The notes below the pieces were generated by a model, which worked only from the letters and a program-made list of their open reading frames with translations, had not been told where the DNA came from and did not search any database. A program made the translations under genes and the position numbers. A stretch of DNA of 64,000 bases from Streptococcus mitis (GTDB lineage Bacteria; Bacillota; Bacilli; Lactobacillales; Streptococcaceae): the NCBI RefSeq assembly GCF_009496285.1, contig NZ_WIJK01000002.1, positions 62,001 to 126,000 of the forward strand. Reading direction: 5' to 3'. Below, in pieces: positions 45,406 through 54,788 of this stretch. Every line of letters starts with the position of its first letter. Within the stretch, counting starts at the first letter, position 1.

Positions 45406-45948
45406 ATGGCAAATCGTTTAAAAGAAAAATATCTTAATGAAGTAGTTCCTGCTTTGACAGAACAATTCAACTACTCATCAGTGATGGCTGTGCCTAAAGT
45501 AGATAAGATCGTTTTGAACATGGGTGTTGGTGAAGCTGTATCAAACGCTAAAAGCCTTGAAAAAGCTGCTGAAGAATTGGCGCTTATCTCAGGTCAAAAA
45601 CCACTTATCACTAAAGCTAAAAAATCAATCGCCGGCTTCCGTCTTCGTGAAGGTGTTGCGATCGGTGCAAAAGTTACCCTTCGTGGTGAACGTATGTACG
45701 AATTCTTGGATAAATTGGTTTCAGTTTCACTTCCACGTGTGCGTGACTTCCATGGTGTTCCAACAAAATCATTTGATGGACGCGGAAACTACACACTTGG
45801 TGTGAAAGAACAATTGATCTTCCCAGAAATCAACTTTGATGACGTTGACAAAACTCGTGGTCTTGACATCGTTATCGTAACTACTGCTAACACTGACGAA
45901 GAGTCACGTGCATTGCTTACAGGCCTTGGAATGCCTTTTGCAAAATAA
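45406..45948 (+). CDS. rplE: Ribosomal protein uL5
   Basis: 180 residues, complete, 5S rRNA binding and P-site tRNA contact. [18 protein letters not shown] and the C-terminal [19 protein letters not shown] blocks are standard. GAAAGGAGAAG precedes the ATG. Confidence 0.98.
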   Translation: MANRLKEKYLNEVVPALTEQFNYSSVMAVPKVDKIVLNMGVGEAVSNAKSLEKAAEELALISGQKPLITKAKKSIAGFRLREGVAIGAKVTLRGERMYEFLDKLVSVSLPRVRDFHGVPTKSFDGRGNYTLGVKEQLIFPEINFDDVDKTRGLDIVIVTTANTDEESRALLTGLGMPFAK

Positions 45949-45965
45949 TATAGGAGGTATAACTA

Positions 45966-46151
45966 ATGGCTAAAAAATCTATGATTGCTAAGAACAAACG
46001 CCCAGCGAAGTTCTCTACTCAAGCATACACTCGCTGTGAACGTTGTGGACGTCCACACTCAGTTTACCGCAAGTTTAAACTTTGCCGTGTTTGCTTCCGT
46101 GAATTGGCATATAAAGGTCAAATCCCTGGTGTAACAAAAGCATCTTGGTAA
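45966..46151 (+). CDS. rpsN: Ribosomal protein uS14, zinc-binding form
   Basis: 61 residues, the short zinc-ribbon type: [20 protein letters not shown] carries two CxxC pairs (about residues 24-43). Zinc-independent longer forms exist elsewhere in many streptococci; only the zinc form is here. TAGGAGG precedes the ATG. Followed by a long 284-base spacer before rpsH. Confidence 0.97.
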   Translation: MAKKSMIAKNKRPAKFSTQAYTRCERCGRPHSVYRKFKLCRVCFRELAYKGQIPGVTKASW

Positions 46152-46435
46152 TTTAAGATATCAAGGGCGTCAAAACTCCAAGTGAAAATAGGAAACTTGA
46201 CGAAGAAACTTTAGTTTCTAGAAAAGTTTATCTTTTTCACACAGAGTTTAGCCCGGGTTCAGTTGGGCTTGCCAATTTGAACACGAGCTACAGCTTTGGC
46301 AAAAAAGATCAATTTGCTTTGGAGCATCGCTCCTGCATCAAATTGCCTATTTTTGCTCTTGCTGTTACGCTCTTTGTATCATGTATTAACTAGCAAGTGC
46401 AACTTGCAAACTACTAGTAAGAGGAGAAAAATAAA
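46152..46435 (+). other. 284-base structured spacer rpsN-rpsH
   Basis: No ORF with a ribosome site. Inverted repeats include GTTCA/TGAAC (around 46257-46282) and a nested hairpin CAATTTG...GGAGC-ATC-GCTCC...CAAATTG at 46310-46345. It lies directly upstream of rpsH, whose product S8 is a translational repressor in enterobacteria, so a regulatory RNA element is plausible. Confidence 0.55.
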
Positions 46436-46834
46436 ATGGTTATGACTGACCCAATCGCAGACTTCCTAACTCGTATTCGTAACGCTAACCAAGCAAAACA
46501 CGAAGTACTTGAAGTACCTGCATCAAACATCAAAAAAGGGATTGCAGAAATCCTTAAACGCGAAGGTTTTGTTAAGAACGTAGAAATCATCGAAGATGAC
46601 AAACAAGGCATCATCCGTGTATTCCTTAAATACGGACCAAACGGTGAAAAAGTTATCACAAACTTGAAACGTGTTTCTAAACCAGGACTTCGTGTCTACA
46701 AAAAACGTGAAGACCTTCCAAAAGTACTTAACGGTCTTGGAATTGCTATCCTTTCAACTTCTGAAGGTTTGCTTACTGATAAAGAAGCACGCCAAAAGAA
46801 CGTTGGTGGAGAAGTTATCGCTTACGTTTGGTAA
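46436..46834 (+). CDS. rpsH: Ribosomal protein uS8
   Basis: 132 residues, complete, [18 protein letters not shown]; binds helix 21 of 16S rRNA and, in enterobacteria, its own mRNA. ATG 46436 follows AAGAGGAG; ATG 46442 is an alternative. The C-terminal [20 protein letters not shown] is standard. Confidence 0.98.
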   Translation: MVMTDPIADFLTRIRNANQAKHEVLEVPASNIKKGIAEILKREGFVKNVEIIEDDKQGIIRVFLKYGPNGEKVITNLKRVSKPGLRVYKKREDLPKVLNGLGIAILSTSEGLLTDKEARQKNVGGEVIAYVW

Positions 46835-47022
46835 TATTTAGCTCTCAATTTCTTTGTGACTCTTCGTTATCGTCTCTTGCCTAACCCAAAGTTATGCCTG
46901 CGAGACGATGCCTAGATTCACTTTCAAATTGAAACCTAAACGTTCCTTTAAATCGAGAAATCGATTTAGCCCCCGTGAAAACTGGCCGTCATGGCCTGAC
47001 AATTTAACAGGAGAATAAAAAC
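46835..47022 (+). other. Structured spacer rpsH-rplF with a repeat shared with the mnmA leader
   Basis: ATCGTCTC (46869-46876) pairs with GAGACGAT (46902-46909). AAGTTATGCCTGCGA at 46889-46903 is identical to 28154-28168 and is followed in both places by a GCCTAG block. TAAATCGAGAAATCGATTTA and GGCCGTCATGGCC are further hairpins. Confidence 0.6.
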
Positions 47023-47559
47023 ATGTCACGTATTGGTAATAAAGTTATCGTGTTGCCTGCTGGTGTTGAAATCACTAACAATGACAACGTTGTAACTGTA
47101 AAAGGACCTAAAGGAGAACTTACTCGTGAGTTCTCAAAAGATATTGAGATTCGTGTGGAAGGTACTGAAGTAACTCTTCACCGTCCAAACGATTCAAAAG
47201 AAATGAAAACTATCCACGGAACTACTCGTGCTCTTTTGAACAACATGGTTATTGGTGTATCAGAAGGATTCAAGAAACAACTTGAAATGCGTGGGGTTGG
47301 TTACCGTGCTCAACTTCAAGGAAACAAACTTGTTTTGGCTGTTGGTAAATCACATCCAGACGAAGTTGAAGCTCCAGAAGGAATTACTTTTGAACTTCCA
47401 AACCCAACAACAATCGTTGTTAGCGGAATTTCAAAAGAAGTAGTTGGTCAAACAGCTGCTTACGTACGTAGCCTTCGTTCACCAGAACCATACAAAGGTA
47501 AAGGTATCCGTTACGTTGGCGAATATGTTCGTCTTAAAGAAGGTAAAACAGGTAAATAA
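47023..47559 (+). CDS. rplF: Ribosomal protein uL6
   Basis: 178 residues, two repeated alpha/beta domains, complete, [20 protein letters not shown]; near the factor-binding site. The C-terminal [21 protein letters not shown] is the family signature. ACAGGAGAA precedes the ATG. Confidence 0.98.
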   Translation: MSRIGNKVIVLPAGVEITNNDNVVTVKGPKGELTREFSKDIEIRVEGTEVTLHRPNDSKEMKTIHGTTRALLNNMVIGVSEGFKKQLEMRGVGYRAQLQGNKLVLAVGKSHPDEVEAPEGITFELPNPTTIVVSGISKEVVGQTAAYVRSLRSPEPYKGKGIRYVGEYVRLKEGKTGK

Positions 47560-47642
47560 TATTGAGTGGTTGATTTTCAGCCACCAATATCATTTCCAAC
47601 TTTGTGCATAGCACACGATTTAAAACTAAAGAGGTGAAAACT

Positions 47643-47999
47643 GTGATTTCTAAACCAGATAAAAACAAACTCCGCCAAAAACGCCACCGTCGCGTTCGCG
47701 GAAAACTCTCTGGAACTGCTGATCGCCCACGTTTGAACGTATTCCGTTCTAATACAGGCATCTACGCTCAAGTTATTGATGACGTAGCGGGTGTAACGCT
47801 CGCAAGTGCTTCAACTCTTGACAAAGAAGTTTCAAAAGGAACAAAAACTGAACAAGCCGTTGCTGTCGGTAAACTCGTTGCAGAACGTGCAAACGCTAAA
47901 GGTATTTCAGAAGTGGTGTTCGACCGCGGTGGATATCTATATCACGGACGTGTGAAAGCTTTGGCTGATGCAGCTCGTGAAAACGGATTGAAATTCTAA
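47643..47999 (+). CDS. rplR: Ribosomal protein uL18
   Basis: 118 residues, start GTG 47643 ([19 protein letters not shown]) with GAGGTG eight bases upstream; a longer frame to 47604 is spacer. 5S rRNA-binding protein. The end [20 protein letters not shown] is standard. Confidence 0.97.
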
Positions 48000-48016
48000 T
48001 AGGAGGACACTAGAAA

Positions 48017-48511
48017 ATGGCATTTAAAGACAATGCAGTTGAATTAGAAGAACGCGTAGTTGCTGTTAACCGTGTTACTAAAGTTGTTAAAGGTGGACGT
48101 CGTCTTCGTTTTGCAGCTCTTGTAGTCGTTGGTGACCACAATGGGCGCGTAGGATTTGGTACTGGTAAAGCTCAAGAAGTTCCAGAAGCAATCCGCAAAG
48201 CAGTAGAAGATGCTAAGAAAAACTTGATCGAAGTTCCTATGGTTGGAACAACAATCCCACACGAAGTTATTTCAGAATTCGGTGGAGCTAAAGTATTGTT
48301 GAAACCTGCTGTAGAAGGTTCAGGGGTTGCCGCTGGTGGTGCTGTTCGTGCCGTTATCGAGTTGGCAGGTGTAGCTGATGTTACATCTAAATCTCTTGGC
48401 TCAAATACTCCAATCAACATTGTTCGCGCAACTGTTGAAGGTTTGAAACAATTGAAACGCGCTGAAGAAGTTGCTGCCCTTCGTGGTATTTCAGTTTCTG
48501 ATTTGGCATAA
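48017..48511 (+). CDS. rpsE: Ribosomal protein uS5
   Basis: 164 residues, complete; mRNA entry and decoding-fidelity protein. The double-stranded-RNA-binding-like N domain with [21 protein letters not shown] (spectinomycin loop, about residues 20-40) looks wild type. TAGGAGGACAC precedes the ATG. Fourteen bases before rpmD. Confidence 0.98.
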   Translation: MAFKDNAVELEERVVAVNRVTKVVKGGRRLRFAALVVVGDHNGRVGFGTGKAQEVPEAIRKAVEDAKKNLIEVPMVGTTIPHEVISEFGGAKVLLKPAVEGSGVAAGGAVRAVIELAGVADVTSKSLGSNTPINIVRATVEGLKQLKRAEEVAALRGISVSDLA

Positions 48512-48524
48512 GAAAGGGGATAAA

Positions 48525-48707
48525 ATGGCTCAAATTAAAATTACTTTGACTAAGTCTCCAATCGGACGCATTCCATCACAACGTAAAACTGTTGTAGCAC
48601 TTGGACTTGGCAAATTGAACAGCTCTGTTATTAAAGAAGATAACCCAGCAGTACGTGGTATGATCACTGCAGTATCTCACTTGGTAACAGTTGAAGAAGT
48701 AAACTAA
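48525..48707 (+). CDS. rpmD: Ribosomal protein uL30
   Basis: 60 residues, [20 protein letters not shown], complete. ATG 48525 has AAAGGGG upstream; longer readings lie inside rpsE. Followed by a 146-base spacer with three stable hairpins. Confidence 0.97.
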   Translation: MAQIKITLTKSPIGRIPSQRKTVVALGLGKLNSSVIKEDNPAVRGMITAVSHLVTVEEVN

Positions 48708-48712
48708 TTAAA

Positions 48713-48817
48713 TTTTAGGGGATGTGCAGTATACCATCCCCTAAAACTAGATATAGTCATCTTTGATGACAAACGTATAGGCGAGTTGATAGGAGAGACA
48801 ACCTTTTCTCTCTTATC
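48713..48817 (+). other. Three consecutive hairpins between rpmD and rplO
   Basis: Stem 1: TTTTAGGGGATG / CATCCCCTAAAA, 12 bp perfect, 10-base loop (48713-48746). Stem 2: GTCATC-TTT-GATGAC (48756-48770). Stem 3: GATAGGAGAG / CTCTCTTATC (48788-48817). None has a T tract. Together they resemble a regulatory or processing region. Confidence 0.75.
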
Positions 48818-48853
48818 GGCGCTAGCATTTTACAAAAGAGGAGAAAATATATA

Positions 48854-49294
48854 ATGAAACTTCATGAATTGAAACCTGCAGAAGGTTCTCGTAAAACTCG
48901 TAACCGTGTTGGTCGTGGTACTTCATCAGGTAACGGTAAAACATCTGGTCGTGGTCAAAAAGGTCAAAAAGCTCGTAGCGGTGGCGGAGTACGTCTTGGT
49001 TTTGAAGGTGGACAAACTCCATTGTTCCGTCGTCTTCCAAAACGTGGATTCACTAACATCAACGCTAAAGAATACGCAATTGTTAACCTTGACCAATTGA
49101 ACGTCTTTGAAGATGGTGCAGAAGTAACTCCAGTTGTTCTTATCGAATCAGGAATTGTTAAAGCTGAAAAATCAGGTATCAAGATTCTTGGTAACGGTGA
49201 GTTGACTAAGAAATTGTCTGTAAAAGCAGCTAAATTCTCTAAATCAGCTGAAGAAGCTATCACTGCTAAAGGTGGTTCAGTAGAAGTCATCTAA
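48854..49294 (+). CDS. rplO: Ribosomal protein uL15
   Basis: 146 residues, complete; Gly/Lys/Arg-rich extended N terminus ([20 protein letters not shown]) and globular C-terminal domain. GAGGAGAAAA precedes the ATG. Twelve bases before secY, as is usual. Confidence 0.98.
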   Translation: MKLHELKPAEGSRKTRNRVGRGTSSGNGKTSGRGQKGQKARSGGGVRLGFEGGQTPLFRRLPKRGFTNINAKEYAIVNLDQLNVFEDGAEVTPVVLIESGIVKAEKSGIKILGNGELTKKLSVKAAKFSKSAEEAITAKGGSVEVI

Positions 49295-49306
49295 GAGAGG
49301 TGACCT

Positions 49307-50617
49307 ATGTTTTTTAAATTATTGAGAGAAGCCTTCAAAGTCAAGCAAGTTCGATCAAAAATTCTTTTTACAATTTTTATCGTCTTTGTCTTCCGTATCG
49401 GGACTAGCATTACGGTTCCATGGGTGAATGCCAATAGCTTGAATGCTTTGAGTGGTCTATCTTTTCTAAATATGTTAAGTTTGGTGTCTGGTAATGCCAT
49501 GAAAAACTTTTCAGTTTTTGCACTTGGTGTTAGTCCATACATTACTGCTTCTATCGTTGTCCAACTCTTACAAATGGATTTATTACCGAAGTTTGTAGAG
49601 TGGGGCAAACAAGGGGAAGTTGGTCGTAGAAAGTTGAACCAGGCAACTCGATATATTGCCCTTGTTCTTGCATTCGTGCAATCTGTCGGAATTACTGCTG
49701 GTTTTAATGCTTTATCTGGAGCCAAACTTTTGACTGTTCCTTTAACACCACAAGTTTTCCTTGTGATTGGAGCAATCCTAACAGCGGGTAGTATGATTGT
49801 AACTTGGTTGGGAGAGCAAATTACTGATAAGGGTTATGGGAATGGTGTTTCCATGATTATCTTTGCGGGGATTGTTGCTTCAATTCCTGATATGATCAAG
49901 GGTATCTATGTTGACTACTTTGTCAATGTACCAAGCAGTCGCTTGACTTCATCCCTCATTTTTGTTGCTATCTTAATTGTAGCAGTCCTATTGATTGTTT
50001 ACTTTACAACTTATGTTCAACAAGCTGAATATAAGATACCAATTCAGTATACTAAGGTAGCACAAGGAGCACCATCAAGTTCCTATCTTCCATTGAAGAT
50101 TAACCCTGCAGGAGTTATTCCAGTTATCTTTGCTAGCTCAATTACAGCAGCACCAGCGGCAATTTTACAATTTGTAAGTGCATCTGGTCTTGATTGGGCC
50201 TGGGTACGTAGTGCTCAGGAGTTGCTATCTACAACAGCCCCTACAGGTATCGCTCTGTACGCTCTGTTGATTATTCTCTTTACATTCTTCTATACATTTG
50301 TACAGATTAATCCAGAGAAGGCAGCAGAAAATTTGCAAAAGAGCGGTGCTTATATCCACGGTGTCCGTCCTGGTAAAGGGACAGAAGAGTATATGTCAAA
50401 ACTTCTTCGTCGTCTCGCAACAGTCGGTTCCCTCTTCCTAGGTGTCATTTCTATTTTACCTATTGTAGCTAAGGATTTATTCGGTCTTTCAGAAGTCGTT
50501 GCTTTTGGGGGAACAAGTCTTTTGATCATTATCTCAACAGGTATTGAAGGAATTAAACAATTGGAAGGTTATCTATTGAAACGTAAATATGTTGGTTTCA
50601 TGAATACAACAGAATAA
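49307..50617 (+). CDS. secY: Preprotein translocase channel SecY
   Basis: 436 residues, ten membrane segments, the protein-conducting channel with SecE and SecG. The N-terminal helix MFFKLLREAFKVKQVRSKIL and the cytoplasmic loop GIHGVRPGKGTEEY-like block (YIHGVRPGKGTEEYMSK) are conserved. GAGAGGTGACC precedes the ATG. It is the housekeeping SecY; no accessory SecY2 genes are in the window. Confidence 0.97.
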   Translation: MFFKLLREAFKVKQVRSKILFTIFIVFVFRIGTSITVPWVNANSLNALSGLSFLNMLSLVSGNAMKNFSVFALGVSPYITASIVVQLLQMDLLPKFVEWGKQGEVGRRKLNQATRYIALVLAFVQSVGITAGFNALSGAKLLTVPLTPQVFLVIGAILTAGSMIVTWLGEQITDKGYGNGVSMIIFAGIVASIPDMIKGIYVDYFVNVPSSRLTSSLIFVAILIVAVLLIVYFTTYVQQAEYKIPIQYTKVAQGAPSSSYLPLKINPAGVIPVIFASSITAAPAAILQFVSASGLDWAWVRSAQELLSTTAPTGIALYALLIILFTFFYTFVQINPEKAAENLQKSGAYIHGVRPGKGTEEYMSKLLRRLATVGSLFLGVISILPIVAKDLFGLSEVVAFGGTSLLIIISTGIEGIKQLEGYLLKRKYVGFMNTTE

Positions 50618-50648
50618 TTGTAATAGAAAAGAAAATTCACTATTGCTC

Positions 50649-50758
50649 AGAGAGTGGAGTTTAAAAATCAAAGACCTTGTCAGATTTTTATCTCCTCTCT
50701 TCTATTTTGTTTTTAAATAGGAGTTGAAATGAATTTTTGCTTCTATTTAAAAACAAAA
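50649..50758 (+). other. Two hairpins between secY and adk
   Basis: AGAGAGTGGAG...TTTAAAAATC pairs with GATTTTTATCTCCTCTCT (50650-50700). Then TTTTGTTTTTAAATAG (50705-50720) pairs perfectly over 16 bp with CTATTTAAAAACAAAA (50743-50758), ending just before the adk ribosome site. Confidence 0.75.
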
Positions 50759-50772
50759 AAGGAGTTTGAATC

Positions 50773-51411
50773 ATGAATCTTTTGATTATGGGCTTACCTG
50801 GTGCAGGTAAGGGTACACAAGCAGCAAAAATTGTTGAACAATTCCATGTTGCTCATATCTCAACAGGTGATATGTTCCGTGCGGCAATGGCTAACCAAAC
50901 TGAAATGGGTGTCTTAGCTAAGTCTTATATCGACAAAGGCGAGTTGGTTCCAGATGAAGTTACAAATGGTATCGTGAAAGAGCGTCTTTCACAAGATGAC
51001 ATTAAAGAAACTGGTTTCTTGTTGGACGGGTACCCACGTACAATTGAACAAGCTCATGCCTTGGATAAAACTTTAGCTGAATTAGGAATTGAGCTTGAAG
51101 GTGTTATTAACATCGAAGTAAATCCAGATTGTCTTTTGGAGCGTTTGAGTGGTCGTATCATTCACCGTGAAACTGGCGAAACTTTCCATAAAGTTTTCAA
51201 CCCACCAGTTGACTACAAAGAAGAAGACTATTACCAACGTGAAGATGACAAACCTGAAACAGTAAAACGTCGTTTGGATGTTAATATTGCTCAAGGTGAA
51301 CCAATTATTGCCCACTATCGTGCAAAAGGTTTGGTACATGATATCGAAGGTAACAAAGATATCAATGATGTCTTTGCAGATATCGAAAAAGTATTGACAA
51401 AATTGAAATAA
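50773..51411 (+). CDS. adk: Adenylate kinase
   Basis: 212 residues converting ATP + AMP to 2 ADP. P-loop [10 protein letters not shown] is at residues 7-16, with the NMP-binding and lid domains present. The long lid ([19 protein letters not shown], about residues 127-145) has no cysteines, so unlike Bacillus Adk it cannot bind zinc, which is normal for streptococci. AAAAAAGGAG precedes the ATG. Confidence 0.97.
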   Translation: MNLLIMGLPGAGKGTQAAKIVEQFHVAHISTGDMFRAAMANQTEMGVLAKSYIDKGELVPDEVTNGIVKERLSQDDIKETGFLLDGYPRTIEQAHALDKTLAELGIELEGVINIEVNPDCLLERLSGRIIHRETGETFHKVFNPPVDYKEEDYYQREDDKPETVKRRLDVNIAQGEPIIAHYRAKGLVHDIEGNKDINDVFADIEKVLTKLK

Positions 51412-51426
51412 AAGCGTTTTTCATGC

Positions 51427-51455
51427 TTGCAAAATGTCTCTACAAATGTTATACT
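51427..51455 (+). promoter_or_regulatory. Internal promoter for infA-rpmJ-rpsM-rpsK-rpoA-rplQ
   Basis: TTGCAA, 17-base spacer, extended -10 TGTTATACT, with the start about 65 bases before infA. It lets the alpha part of the operon be expressed independently. Confidence 0.8.
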
Positions 51456-51528
51456 GAGTTAGTCTGACTTATAATTGTTGTCTCTGTGTCTAGAGGCATC
51501 AAATCGAAATTTATGGAGGTACTTTTGC

Positions 51529-51747
51529 GTGGCAAAAGACGATGTGATTGAAGTTGAAGGTAAAGTAGTTGATACTATGCCGAATGCAATGTTTACGGTT
51601 GAACTTGAAAATGGACATCAGATTTTAGCAACAGTTTCTGGTAAAATTCGTAAAAACTATATTCGTATTTTAGCGGGAGATCGTGTTACTGTCGAAATGA
51701 GTCCATATGACTTGACACGTGGACGTATCACTTACCGCTTTAAATAA
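51529..51747 (+). CDS. infA: Translation initiation factor IF-1
   Basis: 72 residues, start GTG 51529 ([20 protein letters not shown]) with ATGGAGGT upstream; the longer reading from 51475 lies over the leader. S1-like OB fold binding the ribosomal A site at initiation. Complete. Confidence 0.97.
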   Translation: MAKDDVIEVEGKVVDTMPNAMFTVELENGHQILATVSGKIRKNYIRILAGDRVTVEMSPYDLTRGRITYRFK

Positions 51748-51771
51748 TCGAAAAACTTGGAGGGATAAGAA

Positions 51772-51888
51772 ATGAAAGTAAGACCATCGGTTAAACCAAT
51801 TTGCGAATACTGTAAAGTAATTCGTCGTAATGGTCGTGTTATGGTAATTTGCCCAGCAAATCCAAAACACAAACAACGTCAAGGATAA
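51772..51888 (+). CDS. rpmJ: Ribosomal protein bL36
   Basis: 38 residues, [20 protein letters not shown] then [18 protein letters not shown]. Zinc ligands C11, C14, C27 and H33 make it the zinc-ribbon form. TTGGAGGG precedes the ATG. Too short for many gene finders but unmistakable. Confidence 0.97.
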
Positions 51889-51905
51889 GATAGAAAGGAG
51901 AAAAC

Positions 51906-52271
51906 ATGGCTCGTATTGCTGGAGTTGACATTCCAAATGACAAACGCGTAGTAATTTCATTGACTTATGTGTACGGTATCGGACTTCCAACATCTAAGAA
52001 AATCTTGGCAGCTGCTGGAATTTCAGAAGATGTACGTGTTCGCGATCTTACACCAGATCAAGAAGATGCTATCCGTCGTGAAGTGGATGCAATTAAAGTT
52101 GAAGGTGACCTTCGTCGTGAAGTTAACTTGAACATCAAACGTTTGATGGAAATCGGTTCATACCGTGGTATCCGTCACCGTCGTGGACTTCCTGTCCGTG
52201 GACAAAACACTAAAAACAACGCTCGCACTCGTAAAGGTAAAGCTGTTGCGATTGCTGGTAAGAAAAAATAA
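51906..52271 (+). CDS. rpsM: Ribosomal protein uS13
   Basis: 121 residues, [20 protein letters not shown], complete, head protein contacting tRNA; C-terminal basic tail [32 protein letters not shown] precedes the ATG. Confidence 0.98.
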   Translation: MARIAGVDIPNDKRVVISLTYVYGIGLPTSKKILAAAGISEDVRVRDLTPDQEDAIRREVDAIKVEGDLRREVNLNIKRLMEIGSYRGIRHRRGLPVRGQNTKNNARTRKGKAVAIAGKKK

Positions 52272-52288
52272 TATAGGAGGTAAAAGTC

Positions 52289-52672
52289 TTGGCTAAACCA
52301 ACACGTAAACGTCGTGTGAAAAAGAATATCGAATCTGGTATTGCTCATATTCACGCTACATTTAATAACACTATTGTTATGATTACTGATGTGCATGGTA
52401 ATGCAATTGCTTGGTCATCAGCTGGTGCTCTTGGTTTCAAAGGTTCTCGTAAATCTACACCATTTGCTGCTCAAATGGCTTCTGAAGCTGCTGCTAAATC
52501 TGCACAAGAACACGGTCTTAAGTCAGTTGAAGTTACTGTTAAAGGTCCAGGTTCTGGTCGTGAGTCAGCTATTCGTGCTCTTGCTGCCGCTGGTCTTGAA
52601 GTAACAGCAATTCGTGATGTGACTCCAGTGCCACACAATGGTGCTCGTCCTCCAAAACGTCGCCGTGTATAA
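52289..52672 (+). CDS. rpsK: Ribosomal protein uS11
   Basis: 127 residues starting with a TTG codon at 52289 ([16 protein letters not shown]), with TAGGAGG upstream. Platform protein of the small subunit. The C-terminal [18 protein letters not shown] is the family signature. The rare start codon may lower its output. Confidence 0.97.
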
Positions 52673-52714
52673 TCATAACCTTACACTGCTTTTCGTTTAA
52701 GAGGGAGTAACTAA

Positions 52715-53650
52715 ATGATCGAGTTTGAAAAACCAAATATAACAAAAATTGATGAAAATAAAGATTATGGCAAGTTTGTAATCGAACCGCTTGAACGTGG
52801 TTACGGTACAACACTTGGTAACTCTCTTCGTCGTGTACTTCTAGCTTCTCTTCCAGGGGCTGCTGTAACATCTATCAATATCGAAGGTGTATTGCATGAA
52901 TTTGATACAGTTCCGGGTGTTCGCGAAGACGTGATGCAAATCATTCTGAACATCAAAGGTATTGCAGTAAAATCTTACGTTAAAGACGAAAAGATCATTG
53001 AACTAGATGTGCAAGGTCCTGCTGAAATTACAGCTGGAGATATCTTGACAGATAGCGACATTGAAATTGTAAATCCAGATCATTATCTCTTTACAATCGG
53101 TGAAGGTTCTTCTCTAAAAGCGACAATGACTGTTAACAGTGGTCGTGGATATGTACCTGCTGATGAAAACAAAAAAGATAATGCACCAGTTGGAACACTT
53201 GCTGTAGATTCTATTTATACACCAGTTACAAAAGTCAACTATCAAGTTGAACCTGCTCGTGTAGGTAGCAATGATGGTTTCGACAAATTAACCCTTGAAA
53301 TCTTGACTAATGGAACAATTATTCCAGAAGATGCTTTAGGGCTTTCAGCACGTATCTTGACAGAGCACCTTGATTTGTTTACAAATCTTACAGAGATTGC
53401 TAAGTCAGCAGAAGTGATGAAAGAAGCTGATACTGAATCGGACGACCGTATCTTGGAACGTACGATTGAGGAACTTGACTTGTCTGTGCGTTCATACAAC
53501 TGTTTGAAACGTGCCGGTATCAACACTGTGCATGATTTGACAGAAAAATCTGAAGCAGAGATGATGAAAGTAAGAAATCTTGGACGCAAGAGTTTGGAAG
53601 AAGTGAAAGTCAAACTCATTGATTTGGGTCTTGGATTAAAAGATAAATAA
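52715..53650 (+). CDS. rpoA: RNA polymerase alpha subunit
   Basis: 311 residues: the N-terminal assembly domain (about 1-230, [22 protein letters not shown]) and the C-terminal DNA-binding domain (about 245-311, [19 protein letters not shown]). GAGGGAG precedes the ATG. Complete and typical; located in the alpha operon as expected. Confidence 0.98.
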   Translation: MIEFEKPNITKIDENKDYGKFVIEPLERGYGTTLGNSLRRVLLASLPGAAVTSINIEGVLHEFDTVPGVREDVMQIILNIKGIAVKSYVKDEKIIELDVQGPAEITAGDILTDSDIEIVNPDHYLFTIGEGSSLKATMTVNSGRGYVPADENKKDNAPVGTLAVDSIYTPVTKVNYQVEPARVGSNDGFDKLTLEILTNGTIIPEDALGLSARILTEHLDLFTNLTEIAKSAEVMKEADTESDDRILERTIEELDLSVRSYNCLKRAGINTVHDLTEKSEAEMMKVRNLGRKSLEEVKVKLIDLGLGLKDK

Positions 53651-53661
53651 AGGAGGAATAA

Positions 53662-54048
53662 ATGGCTTACCGTAAACTAGGACGCACTAGCTCACAACGT
53701 AAAGCAATGCTTCGCGATTTGACAACTGACCTTTTGATCAACGAATCAATCGTGACAACTGAAGCTCGTGCTAAAGAAATCCGTAAAACTGTTGAAAAAA
53801 TGATTACTCTAGGTAAACGTGGTGATTTGCATGCACGTCGTCAAGCAGCTGCTTTCGTACGTAATGAAATCGCATCTGAAAACTACGATGAAGCAACTGA
53901 TAAGTACACTTCTACTACAGCACTTCAAAAATTGTTCTCAGAAATCGCACCTCGTTATGCTGAGCGTAACGGTGGATACACTCGTATCCTTAAAACTGAA
54001 CCACGTCGTGGTGATGCAGCGCCAATGGCGATCATCGAATTAGTATAA
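53662..54048 (+). CDS. rplQ: Ribosomal protein bL17
   Basis: 128 residues, [20 protein letters not shown], complete; tunnel-exit protein. AAAGGAGGAA precedes the ATG. Last gene of the superoperon, followed by a branched inverted-repeat region and a strong terminator. Confidence 0.98.
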   Translation: MAYRKLGRTSSQRKAMLRDLTTDLLINESIVTTEARAKEIRKTVEKMITLGKRGDLHARRQAAAFVRNEIASENYDEATDKYTSTTALQKLFSEIAPRYAERNGGYTRILKTEPRRGDAAPMAIIELV

Positions 54049-54063
54049 AATCATCAATTTTGT

Positions 54064-54145
54064 TGAGTGTTATGATGATGGAGTCTTGTGCTCTTAGTCT
54101 AGCTCTGGTCTACCGCTAGGACTTATGTCCTAGCGGGAACACTCA
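54064..54145 (+). other. Branched hairpin after rplQ
   Basis: Outer arms GAGTGTT (54065-54071) and AACACTC (54138-54144) enclose a perfect 10-bp stem CCGCTAGGAC-TTAT-GTCCTAGCGG (54113-54136). No T tract follows. May protect the mRNA 3' end or be a small RNA domain. Confidence 0.65.
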
Positions 54146-54163
54146 TCATAAGATGATAAGGTA

Positions 54164-54222
54164 GACGCTTGTTTACGAAATTGTTTTTTACTAAAGAACA
54201 ATTTCGTAAGCAGGCGTTTTTG
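54164..54222 (+). terminator. Terminator of the ribosomal superoperon
   Basis: GACGCTTGTTTACGAAATTGTT pairs with AACAATTTCGTAAGCAGGCG (20+ positions, minor bulges), then TTTTT. Confidence 0.92.
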
Positions 54223-54241
54223 AGTATTTTAGTAAGAAATA

Positions 54242-54250
54242 TGCTATACT
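54242..54250 (+). promoter_or_regulatory. Extended -10 promoter of the ACT/PFL genes
   Basis: TGCTATACT (54242-54250). The start would leave a leader of about 255 bases before the ACT gene. That leader has no ORF and contains a small TCACT/AGTGA hairpin near 54420-54432; nothing else was recognised. Confidence 0.55.
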
Positions 54251-54512
54251 ATTGAAAAAGAAAATCAACAATGTTCATTTTTTCAAAAATATTCTATAAA
54301 GAGGTTATGAGCCAATATATTATCAGTTTTAAGTTCTAAACTAGCGACTTGGTAAAAAATATTAGTCTGGTACAAGATCAACTAAGAGATTTTTTTAGGG
54401 TTTCAACTTGGATAATTATTCACTATTAAGTGATTTAGTTACTCTATCCTCCTTTTTCATTTTATTTTTGTCCAAAATGGATATCGTTCTGTGTTAGAAA
54501 TGGAGTTTAATC

Positions 54513-54779
54513 ATGAAAGCTATTATTACTGTTGTTGGTAAAGATAAATCTGGAATTGTTGCAGGTGTTGCGACAAAAATTGCTGAATTAGGCTTAAATA
54601 TTGATGATATCTCACAAACAGTCTTGGACGAATTCTTTACTATGATGGCTGTGGTATCTAGTGATGAAAAACAAGATTTTACACATCTTAGAAACGAATT
54701 TGAGGTTTTTGGTCAGACTTTGAATGTCAAAATCAATATTCAAAGTGCGGCTATTTTTGATGCTATGTACAATATCTAG
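54513..54779 (+). CDS. ACT-domain protein (UPF0237)
   Basis: 88 residues making up a single ACT domain: MKAIITVVGKDKSGIVAGVA and NIDDISQTVLDEFFTMMAVV. ACT domains bind amino acids or similar ligands. ATGGAG precedes the ATG. It is nine bases before the PFL/UPF0210 gene and the pair is conserved in many Gram-positives, so the ACT protein probably senses a ligand for its partner. Function otherwise unknown. SP_0238 position (from memory). Confidence 0.9.
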   Translation: MKAIITVVGKDKSGIVAGVATKIAELGLNIDDISQTVLDEFFTMMAVVSSDEKQDFTHLRNEFEVFGQTLNVKINIQSAAIFDAMYNI

Positions 54780-54788
54780 GAGGTATTT

